A DNA stretch of 16,213 nt from Pseudomonadota bacterium. GTDB taxonomy: Bacteria > Desulfobacterota > Desulfovibrionia > Desulfovibrionales > Desulfovibrionaceae. Numbering within the stretch: the first letter of the stretch is position 1; each line of letters begins with the position of its first letter. Shown piece after piece: positions 1 through 9,057 of this stretch. A program made the translations under genes and the position numbers. The notes under the pieces were generated by a model, which was not told the DNA's origin, did no database searches, and saw nothing but the letters and a program-made list of their open reading frames with translations. The DNA is taken from positions 1-16,213 of the forward strand of contig JAEYTO010000048.1 of assembly GCA_023433925.1 (NCBI GenBank). The letters are read 5' to 3'.

Positions 1-1012
1 CGCCGGTGCCGTATTCCATCAGCACGAAATTCGCGATCCACACCGGGTACTCCTGCCCGGTGAAGGGGTGCTTCACGCGGAAGCCGGTGTCGTGGCCCTT
101 CTTCTCGGCCTGTTCGATCACCGCCTCGGAAGTGCCCATGCTGCGGCATTCGGCGACGAACTCGGCGGCTTTGGCGTCACGCGCCGCGGCGGCGGCGGCC
201 AGCGGATGCTCGGCGGCAACGGCCAGGAAGGACATGCCGAACAGCGTGTCCGGGCGCGTCGTGAAGACCTCGACATCCGCCATGCCATCGACCGCGGCGG
301 AGAGCGCGAAGCGCACCCGCGCGCCCTCGCTGCGGCCGATCCAGTTGGACTGCATCAGCTTCACGCGCTCAGGCCAGCGATCGAGCCCGCCCAGCGCCTC
401 CAGCAATTCCGGCGCGAACTTCGTGATGGCGAGGAACCACTGCGAGAGCTTCTTCTTCTCGACCAGCGCGCCCGACCGCCAGCCGCGTCCGTCGATCACC
501 TGTTCGTTGGCCAGCACGGTGCCGTCCACCGGATCCCAGTTCACCCAGGATTCCTTGCGCTCGACCAGGCCGGCCTTCCAGAAGTCGAGGAACAGGCTCT
601 GCTGCTGGCCGTAATATTCCGGGTCGCAGGTGGCGAATTCGCGCGCCCATTCCAGCGACAGGCCCATGCGCTTCAGCTCGTCGCGCATGTTGGCGATGTT
701 CTGGTAGGTCCAGGCGGCGGGATGCACGCCGCGCTCGCGCGCCGCGTTCTCGGCCGGCAGGCCGAAGGCGTCCCAGCCCATCGGATGCATCACCAGGTGG
801 CCGCGCGCGCGCTTATAGCGCGCCACCACGTCGCCGAGGGTGTAGTTGCGCACATGCCCCATGTGGATCTTGCCGGAGGGGTAGGGGAACATCTCCAGCA
901 CGTAGTACTTGGGCTTGTCCGAAGTGCTGTCGGCGGCGAAGAGCCTGCGCTCGCGCCACTCGTCCTGCCATTTCCGCTCGATCGCCGCCGGGTCGTACTT
1001 GCCTATGGCCAT
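1..1012 (-). CDS. leuS: Leucine--tRNA ligase, N-terminal part (cut by window edge)
   Basis: Class I aminoacyl-tRNA synthetase that charges tRNA-Leu in the cytoplasm. The first 337 codons are present; the C-terminal part, including KMSKS, lies outside the window. The start is ATG (MAIGKYDPAA), 35 nt after the nusB stop, with a modest AAGG-type ribosome site. The HIGH motif appears as HMGH (residues 50-53) after PYPSGKI. GWDAFGLPAEN follows, and the CP1 editing domain begins after NWIGRSEG, with TTRPDT visible. Oddity: where E. coli LeuS has NWCP...CWRC, this protein has NWDPVD...GWRS. Together with the YYGQQQ and QWFLAIT surroundings this looks like the alphaproteobacterial form of LeuS, so the gene may have been acquired by transfer. 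Identity as LeuS is certain; the origin is inference. Confidence 0.97.
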   Translation of the reverse strand, partial: MAIGKYDPAAIERKWQDEWRERRLFAADSTSDKPKYYVLEMFPYPSGKIHMGHVRNYTLGDVVARYKRARGHLVMHPMGWDAFGLPAENAARERGVHPAAWTYQNIANMRDELKRMGLSLEWAREFATCDPEYYGQQQSLFLDFWKAGLVERKESWVNWDPVDGTVLANEQVIDGRGWRSGALVEKKKLSQWFLAITKFAPELLEALGGLDRWPERVKLMQSNWIGRSEGARVRFALSAAVDGMADVEVFTTRPDTLFGMSFLAVAAEHPLAAAAAARDAKAAEFVAECRSMGTSEAVIEQAEKKGHDTGFRVKHPFTGQEYPVWIANFVLMEYGTG

Positions 1013-1047
1013 GGGATGTCGCTGCCTTGTTCGCTCTGGTTCGCTGA

Positions 1048-1923
1048 TTACAAAGTCCACTCGCGGCCGTGGCTGTCGGTGAGCACGGCTTTGGAGCCTA
1101 TCTTCAACTGCATGCCGTGGTTGGCCGTGAGGTATGCGTTTATCGAGCCCGGCCCGGAGTGCAGGTGGCCGTCGAGGCGTTCCTCGCTCAGGCCCAGGGC
1201 TTCGATCATGCCGGTCCTGTCGAGCCTTTGGGGCGCATTAAAGCCTTCCTGCTTCAGATAGGCCAGGGCCAGCGGATCGCCCAGATAGCCCAGGATGCCC
1301 ATGACGATGCGGTAGGCGGAGGTCTTCTCCGACGTGGGCATCTGCATGAGGGCCTTCATGAGGATTTTTCTGGCCGTCTCGAAATCGCCCTTGTCCGCCT
1401 TGCGGACCTCCCGCGGCTTGGGCCTGCCGGGAGCCCTCTCGGCGAGGCTCTCGGGCGCGCCCGTCCTGCCGGCCAGCTCGCCCGTGTCCACGGCCTTGGC
1501 CGCGGCGTCGAGGATGCCGTTCACGAAGTTGCGCGAGTTCTCGTCGCCGAACTCCTTGGCCAGCTCCACGGCCTCGTTGATGGCCACCTTGATCGGGATG
1601 TCCGGCCGGTGCAGGATCTCGTGCATGCCCAGGCGCAGGATGGTCAGGTCAACCTTGGCGATGCGCGTGATCTTCCAGTGCTGGGAGAAGCGCCCGATGA
1701 CGCCGTCCAGCTCGGCCTTGGCCTTCCAGGCGCCCTGCACGAGCTCCCAGGCGAAGTCTTCGGCCCGCTCGTCCAGCTTGCCCTGGCGCTCGGGCCGGGG
1801 ATACTCGGCATAGGCCCTGCGCAGGGCGTCGAGGCCGTCCGCGCCGGTGAAGTCGAGGCCGTAGAGGATCTGAAAGGCCTTCTCGCGGGCGACGCGCCGG
1901 GAACTCTTCTTCTTTTCGGACAT
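1048..1923 (-). CDS. nusB: Transcription antitermination factor NusB with long C-terminal extension
   Basis: NusB binds boxA RNA with S10 (NusE) and supports antitermination of rRNA operons. Residues ~1-150 are a standard NusB: RRVAREKAFQILYGLDF at the N-terminus, then TILRLGMHEIL, then INEAVELAKEFGDENSRNFVNGILD. The protein is 291 residues, whereas the family is usually about 130-165. The remaining ~140 residues start with a basic, Pro/Ala-rich linker (around RAPGRPKPREVRKADKGD). A folded-looking segment follows (ARKILMKALMQMPTSEKT through HGREWTL) that I do not recognise. The reading frame is continuous, so this is not an obvious frameshift artefact. The ATG lies 4 nt after the ribH stop, so translation is probably coupled. 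The NusB domain is certain; the tail's role is unknown. Confidence 0.93.
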   Translation of the reverse strand: MSEKKKSSRRVAREKAFQILYGLDFTGADGLDALRRAYAEYPRPERQGKLDERAEDFAWELVQGAWKAKAELDGVIGRFSQHWKITRIAKVDLTILRLGMHEILHRPDIPIKVAINEAVELAKEFGDENSRNFVNGILDAAAKAVDTGELAGRTGAPESLAERAPGRPKPREVRKADKGDFETARKILMKALMQMPTSEKTSAYRIVMGILGYLGDPLALAYLKQEGFNAPQRLDRTGMIEALGLSEERLDGHLHSGPGSINAYLTANHGMQLKIGSKAVLTDSHGREWTL

Positions 1924-1927
1924 GCGG

Positions 1928-2398
1928 CTACAGCTGCTCCAGGACGCGCACGGTCTCCAACACGGCGGCCGCGGCCTCCACGCCCTTGTTGCCGGCCTTG
2001 CTGCCCGCGCGCTCGATGGCCTGCTCCAGGGTGTCCGTGGTCAGCACGCCGAAGCCCATGGGCACGCCGGTCTCCATGGCCGCCATGGCGATGCCCTTGG
2101 CGCACTCGCCGGCCACGTAGTCGAAGTGCGGCGTGGAGCCGCGGATGACCGCGCCCAGGCAGATCACGCCGTCATAGGCCTTGGAGGCCGCGAGCTTGCG
2201 GGCCACCAGCGGCAGCTCGAAGGCGCCGGGCAGCTTGACCAGGGTCAGGTCTTCCTTGGCCGCGCCGTGGCGCACGAGGTAATCCACGGCCCCGCCCACC
2301 AGGCGGTCCACGATGAAGTCGTTGAAGCGGGTGGCCACGATGGCGAACTTGAGGCCGCGCGCTTCCAGGCGGCCCTCGACTGTCTTGACGCTCTGCAT
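1928..2398 (-). CDS. ribH: 6,7-dimethyl-8-ribityllumazine synthase
   Basis: Condenses 5-amino-6-ribitylamino-uracil with 3,4-dihydroxy-2-butanone-4-phosphate to give lumazine, the penultimate riboflavin step. Members usually assemble into pentamers or 60-mer capsids. The 156-residue length is normal. Visible signatures are ATRFNDFIVDRL near the N-terminus (substrate-stacking aromatic in RFN), LPGAFELP, and GAVIRGSTPHFDYV, which holds the catalytic histidine (about H91). The ATG follows the ribBA stop after a single base (TAG-C-ATG). A GGAG ribosome site sits inside the ribBA end, which is strong evidence for translational coupling. The ribBA product supplies one of its two substrates. No abnormal features. 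Confidence 0.98.
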   Translation of the reverse strand: MQSVKTVEGRLEARGLKFAIVATRFNDFIVDRLVGGAVDYLVRHGAAKEDLTLVKLPGAFELPLVARKLAASKAYDGVICLGAVIRGSTPHFDYVAGECAKGIAMAAMETGVPMGFGVLTTDTLEQAIERAGSKAGNKGVEAAAAVLETVRVLEQL

Positions 2399-2399
2399 G

Positions 2400-3641
<1,242 letters not shown>

Positions 3642-3751
3642 TGTGCTCTCCACTGGATGGGACCGCACGGGAACCCGCGCGGGAACCGCGAACATTACCC
3701 GGAATCGCCGGGGTTGAAAAGCGGAACCGGCCCAGGGGGCCGCGCCGGCCC

Positions 3752-4423
3752 TCAGAATCCGTGCCGTCGCAGAAACTCCTCGTCGATGCCCGACGGTTTG
3801 GCAGCGGCCTTGCTCCCCTCGGCATACGGCGCGACCATGCGCTGCACGTACTTGCCGATGAGGTCGGTCTCCATGTTCACGGCCCGGCCCGGCGACCAGT
3901 CCAGGATGGTCGTCTGGCGCTGGGTCTCGGGAATGATGTTCACGCTCAGGAAGTCCGGGCCGCACGCGTTGACCGTCAGGCTGATGCCGTCCAGGGCCAC
4001 GGAGCCCTTCTCGACCACGAGCGGCCCGTGCTCGGCCGGGAAGCGCAGGGTGTACTGCTTCGATTCGCCCGCCGGGCTCACGGAGTCAACCTCGGCGAGG
4101 CAGTCCACGTGACCGCTGACCAGATGGCCGCCCAGGCGGTCGCCGAAGGCCAGGGCGCGCTCCAGGTTGACCCGCGAGCCGGGGCGCAGCTTGCCCAGGT
4201 TCGTGCGGCTCATGGTCTCGGCCGAGGCGTAGGCCGTGAACGCCGCGCCGCTCCACGTCTCCACGGTCAGGCACACGCCGTTGACCGCGATGGACTCGCC
4301 GATGCGCACGGCGTCCGGCCCGAACTGCGGCCCCATGTGCAGGGCGATGCGCAGGCGTGTCTCGGCTCCGCGCCCTTCGACGGCCTCGACGCGGCCAAGG
4401 CCCTGGATGAGTCCGGTGAACAT
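3752..4423 (-). CDS. ribE: Riboflavin synthase (alpha-type)
   Basis: Dismutates two 6,7-dimethyl-8-ribityllumazine molecules into riboflavin and a pyrimidine. The protein has 223 residues in two lumazine-binding repeats. It starts with the hallmark MFTGLIQG. The first repeat carries IGESIAVNGVCLTV, and the second carries GSVALDGISLTV after GGHLVSGHVD. The start is the ATG before FTGL: GGAGAG lies 7-9 nt upstream, overlapping the last codons of ribD, whose stop is 4 nt before this ATG. A TTG five codons earlier is in frame but unlikely. The tail after residue ~200 (AEGSKAAAKPSGIDEEFLRRHGF) is slightly longer than the catalytic core requires. Coupled to ribD. Confidence 0.97.
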   Translation of the reverse strand: MFTGLIQGLGRVEAVEGRGAETRLRIALHMGPQFGPDAVRIGESIAVNGVCLTVETWSGAAFTAYASAETMSRTNLGKLRPGSRVNLERALAFGDRLGGHLVSGHVDCLAEVDSVSPAGESKQYTLRFPAEHGPLVVEKGSVALDGISLTVNACGPDFLSVNIIPETQRQTTILDWSPGRAVNMETDLIGKYVQRMVAPYAEGSKAAAKPSGIDEEFLRRHGF

Positions 4424-4427
4424 CGAT

Positions 4428-5570
4428 CTACTCTCCAACCGCCCCGACGTGGGGCCGCAGCGTTATCTCCAGATCCCGGCCCGAGGCCTCCGTGCGCAGC
4501 ACGCGCCACTCCAGGGCCTCGGCCATGGACTCCACGCTGCGGCCCAGGAAGGCCGCGGGCGCGCGCTCGTCGCCCAGCACGCGCGGAGCCAGGAAAACCT
4601 TCAGCTCGTCGCAGGCCTCCTGAAGGGCCAGGCTCATGGCCATGCGGCCGCCGCCCTCGCAGAGCACGTAATGGCCGCCGGCCTCGCGCATGAACAATTC
4701 CAACCCCGCCTTGAGCTCCAGGCCGCCGGCCGGGTGCTCGGGCAGGCCCCACACGCGGCAGCCCATGTCGCCCAGGCGGCTGGCGGTGTCGGAGCGCGCG
4801 GCGTTCTCGGTAGTCCAGAAGATGAGTTCGCTTGGCCGTTCGCGCAAGAGGTAAAAACTCGCGCTTATGCCCGTGAGCTTGCGCGTGGCCACGATGGCCA
4901 GGGGCCGCTTGACCTGCTCGCCCTCGACCGGCGCGAGCCGGCAGGTCAGGCGCGGGTCGTCGGCGCGCAATGTGCCGCCGCCGATGAGCACCGCGTCCGA
5001 GCGGCCGCGCAACCGCTGCACGCGGCAATGCGACTCCGGGCCGCTCACGGCCTCGGGCTTGCGGGCCGGCCCGCCGATCTTGCCGTCCAGGGTCATGGCC
5101 AGCTTGAGCGTGCACCAGGCCCGGCCCTGGGTCTTCCAGAGCATGAAGTCCGCGATGGCCTCGCGGCACTCCTGCTCCAGGATGCCGACCTCGACCTGCA
5201 CGCCCCTGGAGCGCAGGAGCTCCGCGCCGCCGCCGGCCACGTGCGGGTTGGGGTCGGCGCAGCCCACGAAGACACGCCTGATCCCGGCTTCGAGCACGCC
5301 CTCGGTGCACGGCGGGGTCTTGCCGTGGTGGTTGCACGGCTCCAGGGTCACATACATGTCGCAGGCCGTGGTATCCACGCCCTTGGCGCGGGCGTCGGCG
5401 ATGGCCTCGCGCTCGGCGTGCGGCCCGCCGTGGATCTTGTGCCAGCCCTCGGCCACGATGCGGCCGCCTTGCACGAGCACCGCGCCCACGCACGGATTGG
5501 GGGCCGTGAAACCCCGCGCCCGCTCGGCCAGCTCCAGGGCCCGGCGCATGAATGGTGCGCGATCAGCCAC
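4428..5570 (-). CDS. ribD: Bifunctional pyrimidine deaminase / reductase RibD
   Basis: Carries out the second and third steps after GTP cyclohydrolase: zinc-dependent deamination of the pyrimidine, then NADPH-dependent reduction of the ribosyl side chain. The protein has 380 residues. The deaminase domain (~1-145) has zinc ligands in PHAEREAI (H51, E53) and EPCNHHGKTPPC (C79, C88). The reductase domain begins near WCTLKLAMTLDGKI (~152-165) and includes VLIGGGTLRADDPRLT and CEGGGRMAMSL. The start is GTG (VADRAP, initiated as Met). GGAG stands 7 nt upstream, and the gene overlaps the 3' end of the dCMP deaminase gene by 8 nt, so translation is coupled. Both neighbouring enzymes use the same zinc deaminase fold. 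Confidence 0.97.
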   Translation of the reverse strand: MADRAPFMRRALELAERARGFTAPNPCVGAVLVQGGRIVAEGWHKIHGGPHAEREAIADARAKGVDTTACDMYVTLEPCNHHGKTPPCTEGVLEAGIRRVFVGCADPNPHVAGGGAELLRSRGVQVEVGILEQECREAIADFMLWKTQGRAWCTLKLAMTLDGKIGGPARKPEAVSGPESHCRVQRLRGRSDAVLIGGGTLRADDPRLTCRLAPVEGEQVKRPLAIVATRKLTGISASFYLLRERPSELIFWTTENAARSDTASRLGDMGCRVWGLPEHPAGGLELKAGLELFMREAGGHYVLCEGGGRMAMSLALQEACDELKVFLAPRVLGDERAPAAFLGRSVESMAEALEWRVLRTEASGRDLEITLRPHVGAVGE

Positions 5571-6021
5571 GGGTCATCTCCAACAGGCCGTACTTGACGC
5601 CGGCCTCGTCCATCATGCCCTGGGACAGTTCGTCAGGATAGGCCTCGGCGAAGACGATCTCCTTCACACCCACGTTGATGAGCATCTTGGTGCAGATGAG
5701 GCAGGGCTGGGTCGTGCAGTAGATCGTCGCGCCCGAGATGTTCACGCCGTGCGTGGCGGCCTGGATGATCACGTTCTGCTCGGCGTGCAGCCCCCGGCAC
5801 AATTCATGGCGCTGGCCCGAGGGGATGCCCATCCTCTCGCGCAGGCAGCCGACCTCCTCGCAGTGGGCCAGGCCCGACGGCACGCCGTTGTAGCCCGTGG
5901 CCGCGATGCGCTTGTCCTTGACCGCGATGGCCCCGACCTTGCGGCGCAGGCAGGTGCTGCGCTCGGCCACGAGGTAGGCGATCTTCATGAAGTACTCGGG
6001 CCAGGGCAGGCGTGGGGTCAT
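5563..6021 (-). CDS. comEB: dCMP deaminase (ComEB family)
   Basis: Zinc enzyme that converts dCMP to dUMP, the substrate for thymidylate synthesis. The 152-residue length fits. Visible are TGYNGVPSG, the zinc motif HAEQNVI (H79, E81) and PCLICTK (C107, C110). The last is the PCxxC signature of the deoxycytidylate deaminase family. The ATG at 6021 (MTPRLPWPEY) has GGAG 6 nt upstream. An ATG two codons earlier touches the GGAG directly. A third in-frame ATG at 6078, with AAGG 5 nt before it, would add 19 residues encoded by the glyA terminator hairpin. It follows glyA, whose product makes the methylene-tetrahydrofolate used with dUMP to form dTMP. Start choice is less sure than function. Confidence 0.92.
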   Translation of the reverse strand: MTPRLPWPEYFMKIAYLVAERSTCLRRKVGAIAVKDKRIAATGYNGVPSGLAHCEEVGCLRERMGIPSGQRHELCRGLHAEQNVIIQAATHGVNISGATIYCTTQPCLICTKMLINVGVKEIVFAEAYPDELSQGMMDEAGVKYGLLEMTRG

Positions 6022-6034
6022 GGGCATCTCCAAA

Positions 6035-6070
6035 GAAAAAACAACGGCCGGGCCGACTGTCCCGGCCGCT
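6035..6070 (-). terminator. Intrinsic terminator or attenuator between glyA and dCMP deaminase
   Basis: On the minus strand, an 8-bp perfect GC stem (CGGCCGGG at 6061-6068 pairing with CCCGGCCG at 6045-6052) with an 8-nt loop is followed by TTGTTTTTTC. The hairpin begins 22 nt after the glyA stop and ends 23 nt before the dCMP deaminase ATG. Its U-tract almost touches that gene's GGAG. A promoter does not fit between terminator and start codon, so expression of the rib cluster must come from read-through or from a promoter upstream of the hairpin. Confidence 0.82.
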
Positions 6071-6090
6071 GTGGGCATTCTTACCTTATA

Positions 6091-7329
6091 TTACCACGCA
6101 AATATAGGATACTGCCGCGCAAAAACGTCCACCCGCTTCTTGATGTCAGCGAGCTGCGTGTCATTGCCGACACTGGCCAGCGCCTCGACGATCCATGCGC
6201 CGACCTGCTCCATCTCCTGCTCCTTCATGCCGCGCGTCGTCAATGCCGGGGTGCCCACGCGGAAGCCGGAGGTCACGAAGGGCGAGCGGGTCTCGAAGGG
6301 CACGGTGTTCTTGTTGACCGTGATGCCGGCCTTGTCCAGGGAGACCTCGGCGTCCTTGCCCGTGATCTCCTTGTCGGTCAGGTCCACGAGCATGAGGTGG
6401 TTGTCCGTGCCGCCGGACACGAGCTTGTAGCCCGCGTCGGTCAGGGTCTTGGCCAGGACCTTGGCGTTCGTGACGACCTGCTCCTGGTAGGTCTTGAACC
6501 TGGGGGAGAGCGCCTCGCCGAAGGCCACGGCCTTGGAGGCGATGACGTGCATGAGCGGTCCGCCCTGGATGCCGGGGAAGATCTGGGAATTGAGCGTCTT
6601 GCCGAACTCCTCGGAGGACAGGATCATGCCGCCGCGCGGGCCGCGCAGGGTCTTGTGCGTCGTGGTCGTGGTGTAGTGCGCGTGCCCGACGCAGTTCGGA
6701 TGCACGCCCGCGGCGATGAGGCCGGCGATGTGGGCCATGTCGACCATGAGCTTGGCGCCCACGGAGTCGGCGATGGCGCGGAAGCGGGGGAAGTCCAGGG
6801 TGCGCGGATAGGCCGACGCGCCGGCGATGATCATCCTGGGCTTGTGCTCGTCGGCCAGGCGCTGGACCTCGTCATAGTCGATGCAGCCGGTCTCGCGGGA
6901 CACGCCGTAGGAGACGATCTTGTAGAGCCGGCCCGAGAAGTTGACCGGGGAGCCGTGGGTCAGGTGGCCGCCGTGGGACAGGTTCATGCCGAGCACCGTG
7001 TCGCCGGGCTGAAGCGCGCCGAAGTACACGGCCATGTTGGCCTGGGAGCCGGAGTGGGGCTGCACGTTGGCGTACTCGGCGCCGAAGAGCTTCTTGGCCC
7101 GCTCGATGGCCAGGTTCTCGGCCATGTCCACGAACTCGCAGCCGCCGTAGTAGCGCTTGCCGGGATAGCCCTCGGCGTACTTGTGGGTCAGCACGCTGCC
7201 AAGGGCCTGGCGCACGGCCGTGGAGGTGAAATTCTCGGAGGCGATGAGCTCCAGGCCGCTGACCTGGCGATCGCATTCAAGGCTGATGGCCCTGGCAAGT
7301 TCCGGGTCCTGCATGAGGAGTTCTTCCAT
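6091..7329 (-). CDS. glyA: Serine hydroxymethyltransferase
   Basis: PLP enzyme interconverting serine plus tetrahydrofolate with glycine plus 5,10-methylene-tetrahydrofolate, the main one-carbon source. The 412 residues match the family. Signatures are ELIASENFTS, YAEGYPGKRYYGG, PHSGSQAN, VDMAHIAGLIAAG, and the PLP lysine K226 within TTTTTHKTLRGPRGG. The start ATG (MEELLMQDPEL) has AAGGGG 6-9 nt upstream. It lies 108 nt downstream of fabF and ends just before a strong terminator-like hairpin. Placement between fatty-acid and riboflavin genes is typical of the Desulfovibrio arrangement as I remember it. The AT-rich stretch around its last codons (6085-6115) stands out in this GC-rich window and could hold a weak promoter; no good -35/-10 pair is obvious. 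Confidence 0.98.
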   Translation of the reverse strand: MEELLMQDPELARAISLECDRQVSGLELIASENFTSTAVRQALGSVLTHKYAEGYPGKRYYGGCEFVDMAENLAIERAKKLFGAEYANVQPHSGSQANMAVYFGALQPGDTVLGMNLSHGGHLTHGSPVNFSGRLYKIVSYGVSRETGCIDYDEVQRLADEHKPRMIIAGASAYPRTLDFPRFRAIADSVGAKLMVDMAHIAGLIAAGVHPNCVGHAHYTTTTTHKTLRGPRGGMILSSEEFGKTLNSQIFPGIQGGPLMHVIASKAVAFGEALSPRFKTYQEQVVTNAKVLAKTLTDAGYKLVSGGTDNHLMLVDLTDKEITGKDAEVSLDKAGITVNKNTVPFETRSPFVTSGFRVGTPALTTRGMKEQEMEQVGAWIVEALASVGNDTQLADIKKRVDVFARQYPIFAW

Positions 7330-7437
7330 GGTCTTCCCCTTTATTGAAAGAGCGTCTCGCGTTGGCCGCTCCGGCGCCTGGCGCGGGAGGGCCGGCTCTG
7401 GGAGCGGAAAAGGCGCGGAGGCCGTGGCCCCCGCGCG

Positions 7438-8682
7438 CTATGCGTCGTACTTCTTGAGCAGGACGGAGCAGTTGGTTCCGCCGAAGCCGAAGGAGTTGCT
7501 CAGGGCGTAGCGCATGTCGAGCTTACGCGGCGCGCCCGTGACGCAATCCAGATCCATGTTCGGGTCCGGATTTTCCAGGTTGATGGTCGGCGGAATGATG
7601 CCCTCTGCCAGGCCCTTGACCGCGATGGCCGTCTCCACGCCGCCGGCCGCGCCGAGCAAATGGCCGAAGAGCGACTTGTTGGCGGTCAGGGCGATCTTGG
7701 GGGCGTGTTCGCCGAACACGGTCTTGATGGCCTTGATCTCGCACATGTCGCCCGCGGGCGTGGACGTGGCGTGACAGTTGATGTGCTCGACATCGGAAGG
7801 CTGCATGCCGGCCTCCTTGAGGGCCGCGCGCATGGAGCGGGCCATGCCGTCGCCATCCTCGGGCGGCGCGGCCATGTGGTAGGCGTCCGCCGAGGCGCCG
7901 AAGCCCACGACTTCACCGTAGATCCTGGCGCCGCGAGCCTTGGCGGACTCCAGGGACTCCAGGAGCAAGAGGCCGCAGCCCTCGCCCATGACGAAGCCGT
8001 CGCGGTCGCGGTCAAAGGGCCGGGAGGCGCGCTCGGGTTCGCTGTTGCGCGTGGACAGGGCCTTCATGGCGTTGAAGCCCGCGATGCCCAGGGGCGAGAC
8101 GGTCGACTCGGCTCCGCCGCAGATGATGGCGTCGGCGCGGCCGAGCTTGATGTCCGTGTAGGCGTAGCCGATGGCATGCAGGCCCGAAGCGCAGGCCGTG
8201 GTCGCGCACAGGTTGGGGCCGCGCGCGCCGCACATGATGGAGACTTGCCCGGCAGCCATGTTGGCTATGATGATCGGGATGAAGAACGGCGTGATGCGCT
8301 TGGGGCCGGCGCTGAGGAGCTTTGAGTGGTTCTCCTCGATGGTGTCCAGGCCGCCGAGGCCCACGCCGATCATGGTGCCCACGCGGTCGGCGTTGGCCGG
8401 CGTGATCTCGTAGCTGGCGTCGTCGAGGAGCATGCGCGCGCAGGCCACGGCATACTGGGTGAACTTCTCCATCCTGCGGGCCTGCTTGATGTCCATGTAC
8501 TTGCAGGGGTCGAAGTCCTTGACCGAGGCCGCGATCTTGGTGGCGAAGTTCGAGGTGTCGAACTGTGTGATGGGCCCCACGCCGGACTTGCCGGCCAGCA
8601 TGTTGCGCCAGGTCGTCTCCAGGTCGTTGCCTATGGGCGTTATGGTCGAGAGCCCGGTGACGACCACCCTGTTTCCGATCAT
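7438..8682 (-). CDS. fabF: 3-oxoacyl-ACP synthase II
   Basis: Elongating condensing enzyme of type II fatty-acid synthesis: acyl-ACP plus malonyl-ACP gives 3-oxoacyl-ACP. It has 414 residues. The catalytic triad is C164 in TTACASGLHA, H304 in INCHATSTPAGD and H341 in NKSLFGHLLGAAGG. The C-terminal NSFGFGGTN loop is intact. The start is the ATG of MIGNRVVVTG, with AAGGGA about 6 nt upstream; a longer in-frame start 30 nt earlier lacks family similarity. It follows acpP after a 111-nt gap containing a 10-bp hairpin with a T-rich tail, which may lower its expression relative to the very abundant carrier protein. Confidence 0.98.
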   Translation of the reverse strand: MIGNRVVVTGLSTITPIGNDLETTWRNMLAGKSGVGPITQFDTSNFATKIAASVKDFDPCKYMDIKQARRMEKFTQYAVACARMLLDDASYEITPANADRVGTMIGVGLGGLDTIEENHSKLLSAGPKRITPFFIPIIIANMAAGQVSIMCGARGPNLCATTACASGLHAIGYAYTDIKLGRADAIICGGAESTVSPLGIAGFNAMKALSTRNSEPERASRPFDRDRDGFVMGEGCGLLLLESLESAKARGARIYGEVVGFGASADAYHMAAPPEDGDGMARSMRAALKEAGMQPSDVEHINCHATSTPAGDMCEIKAIKTVFGEHAPKIALTANKSLFGHLLGAAGGVETAIAVKGLAEGIIPPTINLENPDPNMDLDCVTGAPRKLDMRYALSNSFGFGGTNCSVLLKKYDA

Positions 8683-8710
8683 GTGGAATCCCTTCGGATG
8701 GATTATGGCC

Positions 8711-8756
8711 AAAAGAAAAGCGAGCGTCTCACGCGCCGTAAGCGGCCGTAAGACGC
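8711..8756 (-). terminator. Hairpin with T-rich tail between acpP and fabF (partial terminator?)
   Basis: On the minus strand, GCGTCTTACG (8747-8756) pairs with CGTGAGACGC (8724-8733), a 10-bp stem with one G-U pair and a 13-nt loop. It is followed by TCGCTTTTCTTTT (8711-8723). The T-tract is interrupted, so full termination is doubtful. A partial terminator or an RNA-end stabiliser for the acpP message is more likely. Confidence 0.5.
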
Positions 8757-8793
8757 CCGAAACCGTGCATGAAGCAGCGTCCGCGAACGGAGG

Positions 8794-9024
8794 CTACTGC
8801 TTGGACTGGATATAGGAAACGGCGTCCTTGACCTTGAGGATCTTCTGGGCGTCCTCGTCGTCGATCTCGATGCCGAACTCCTCCTCCATGGCCATGATCA
8901 GCTCGGTGAGGTCCAGGGAATCGGCGCCCAGATCGTCCACGAAGGAGGCCTCGGGCTTCACTTCCTCGGCGGAAACGCCAAGCTGGTCCACGATGATCTC
9001 TTTGACTTTCGCTTCAACGGACAT
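8794..9024 (-). CDS. acpP: Acyl carrier protein
   Basis: Small acidic carrier that holds growing acyl chains on a 4'-phosphopantetheine arm. It has 76 residues, the usual size. The attachment serine is S36 in LGADSLDLTEL. The recognition helix II reads DLTELIMAMEEEFGIEI. The ATG has a strong GGAGGG 4-6 nt upstream, the best ribosome site in the operon, consistent with the high expression known for AcpP. It lies 33 nt after fabG. Partners in this window are FabF, FabH, FabG and, in phospholipid entry, PlsX. Confidence 0.98.
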   Translation of the reverse strand: MSVEAKVKEIIVDQLGVSAEEVKPEASFVDDLGADSLDLTELIMAMEEEFGIEIDDEDAQKILKVKDAVSYIQSKQ

Positions 9025-9057
9025 GGTCCCTCCAACATTCTCAGGCTGTGTTTGCAG

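Noticed and set aside
6022..6090. FMN riboswitch before the riboflavin genes
   Set aside because: The glyA to dCMP deaminase gap is only 69 nt and consists mostly of the terminator hairpin; the conserved FMN aptamer needs roughly twice that and its motifs are absent.
4867..7347. 826-codon plus-strand open frame opposite ribD, dCMP deaminase and glyA
   Set aside because: It crosses three real genes and a terminator on the other strand, has no ribosome site, and shows the same shadow composition.
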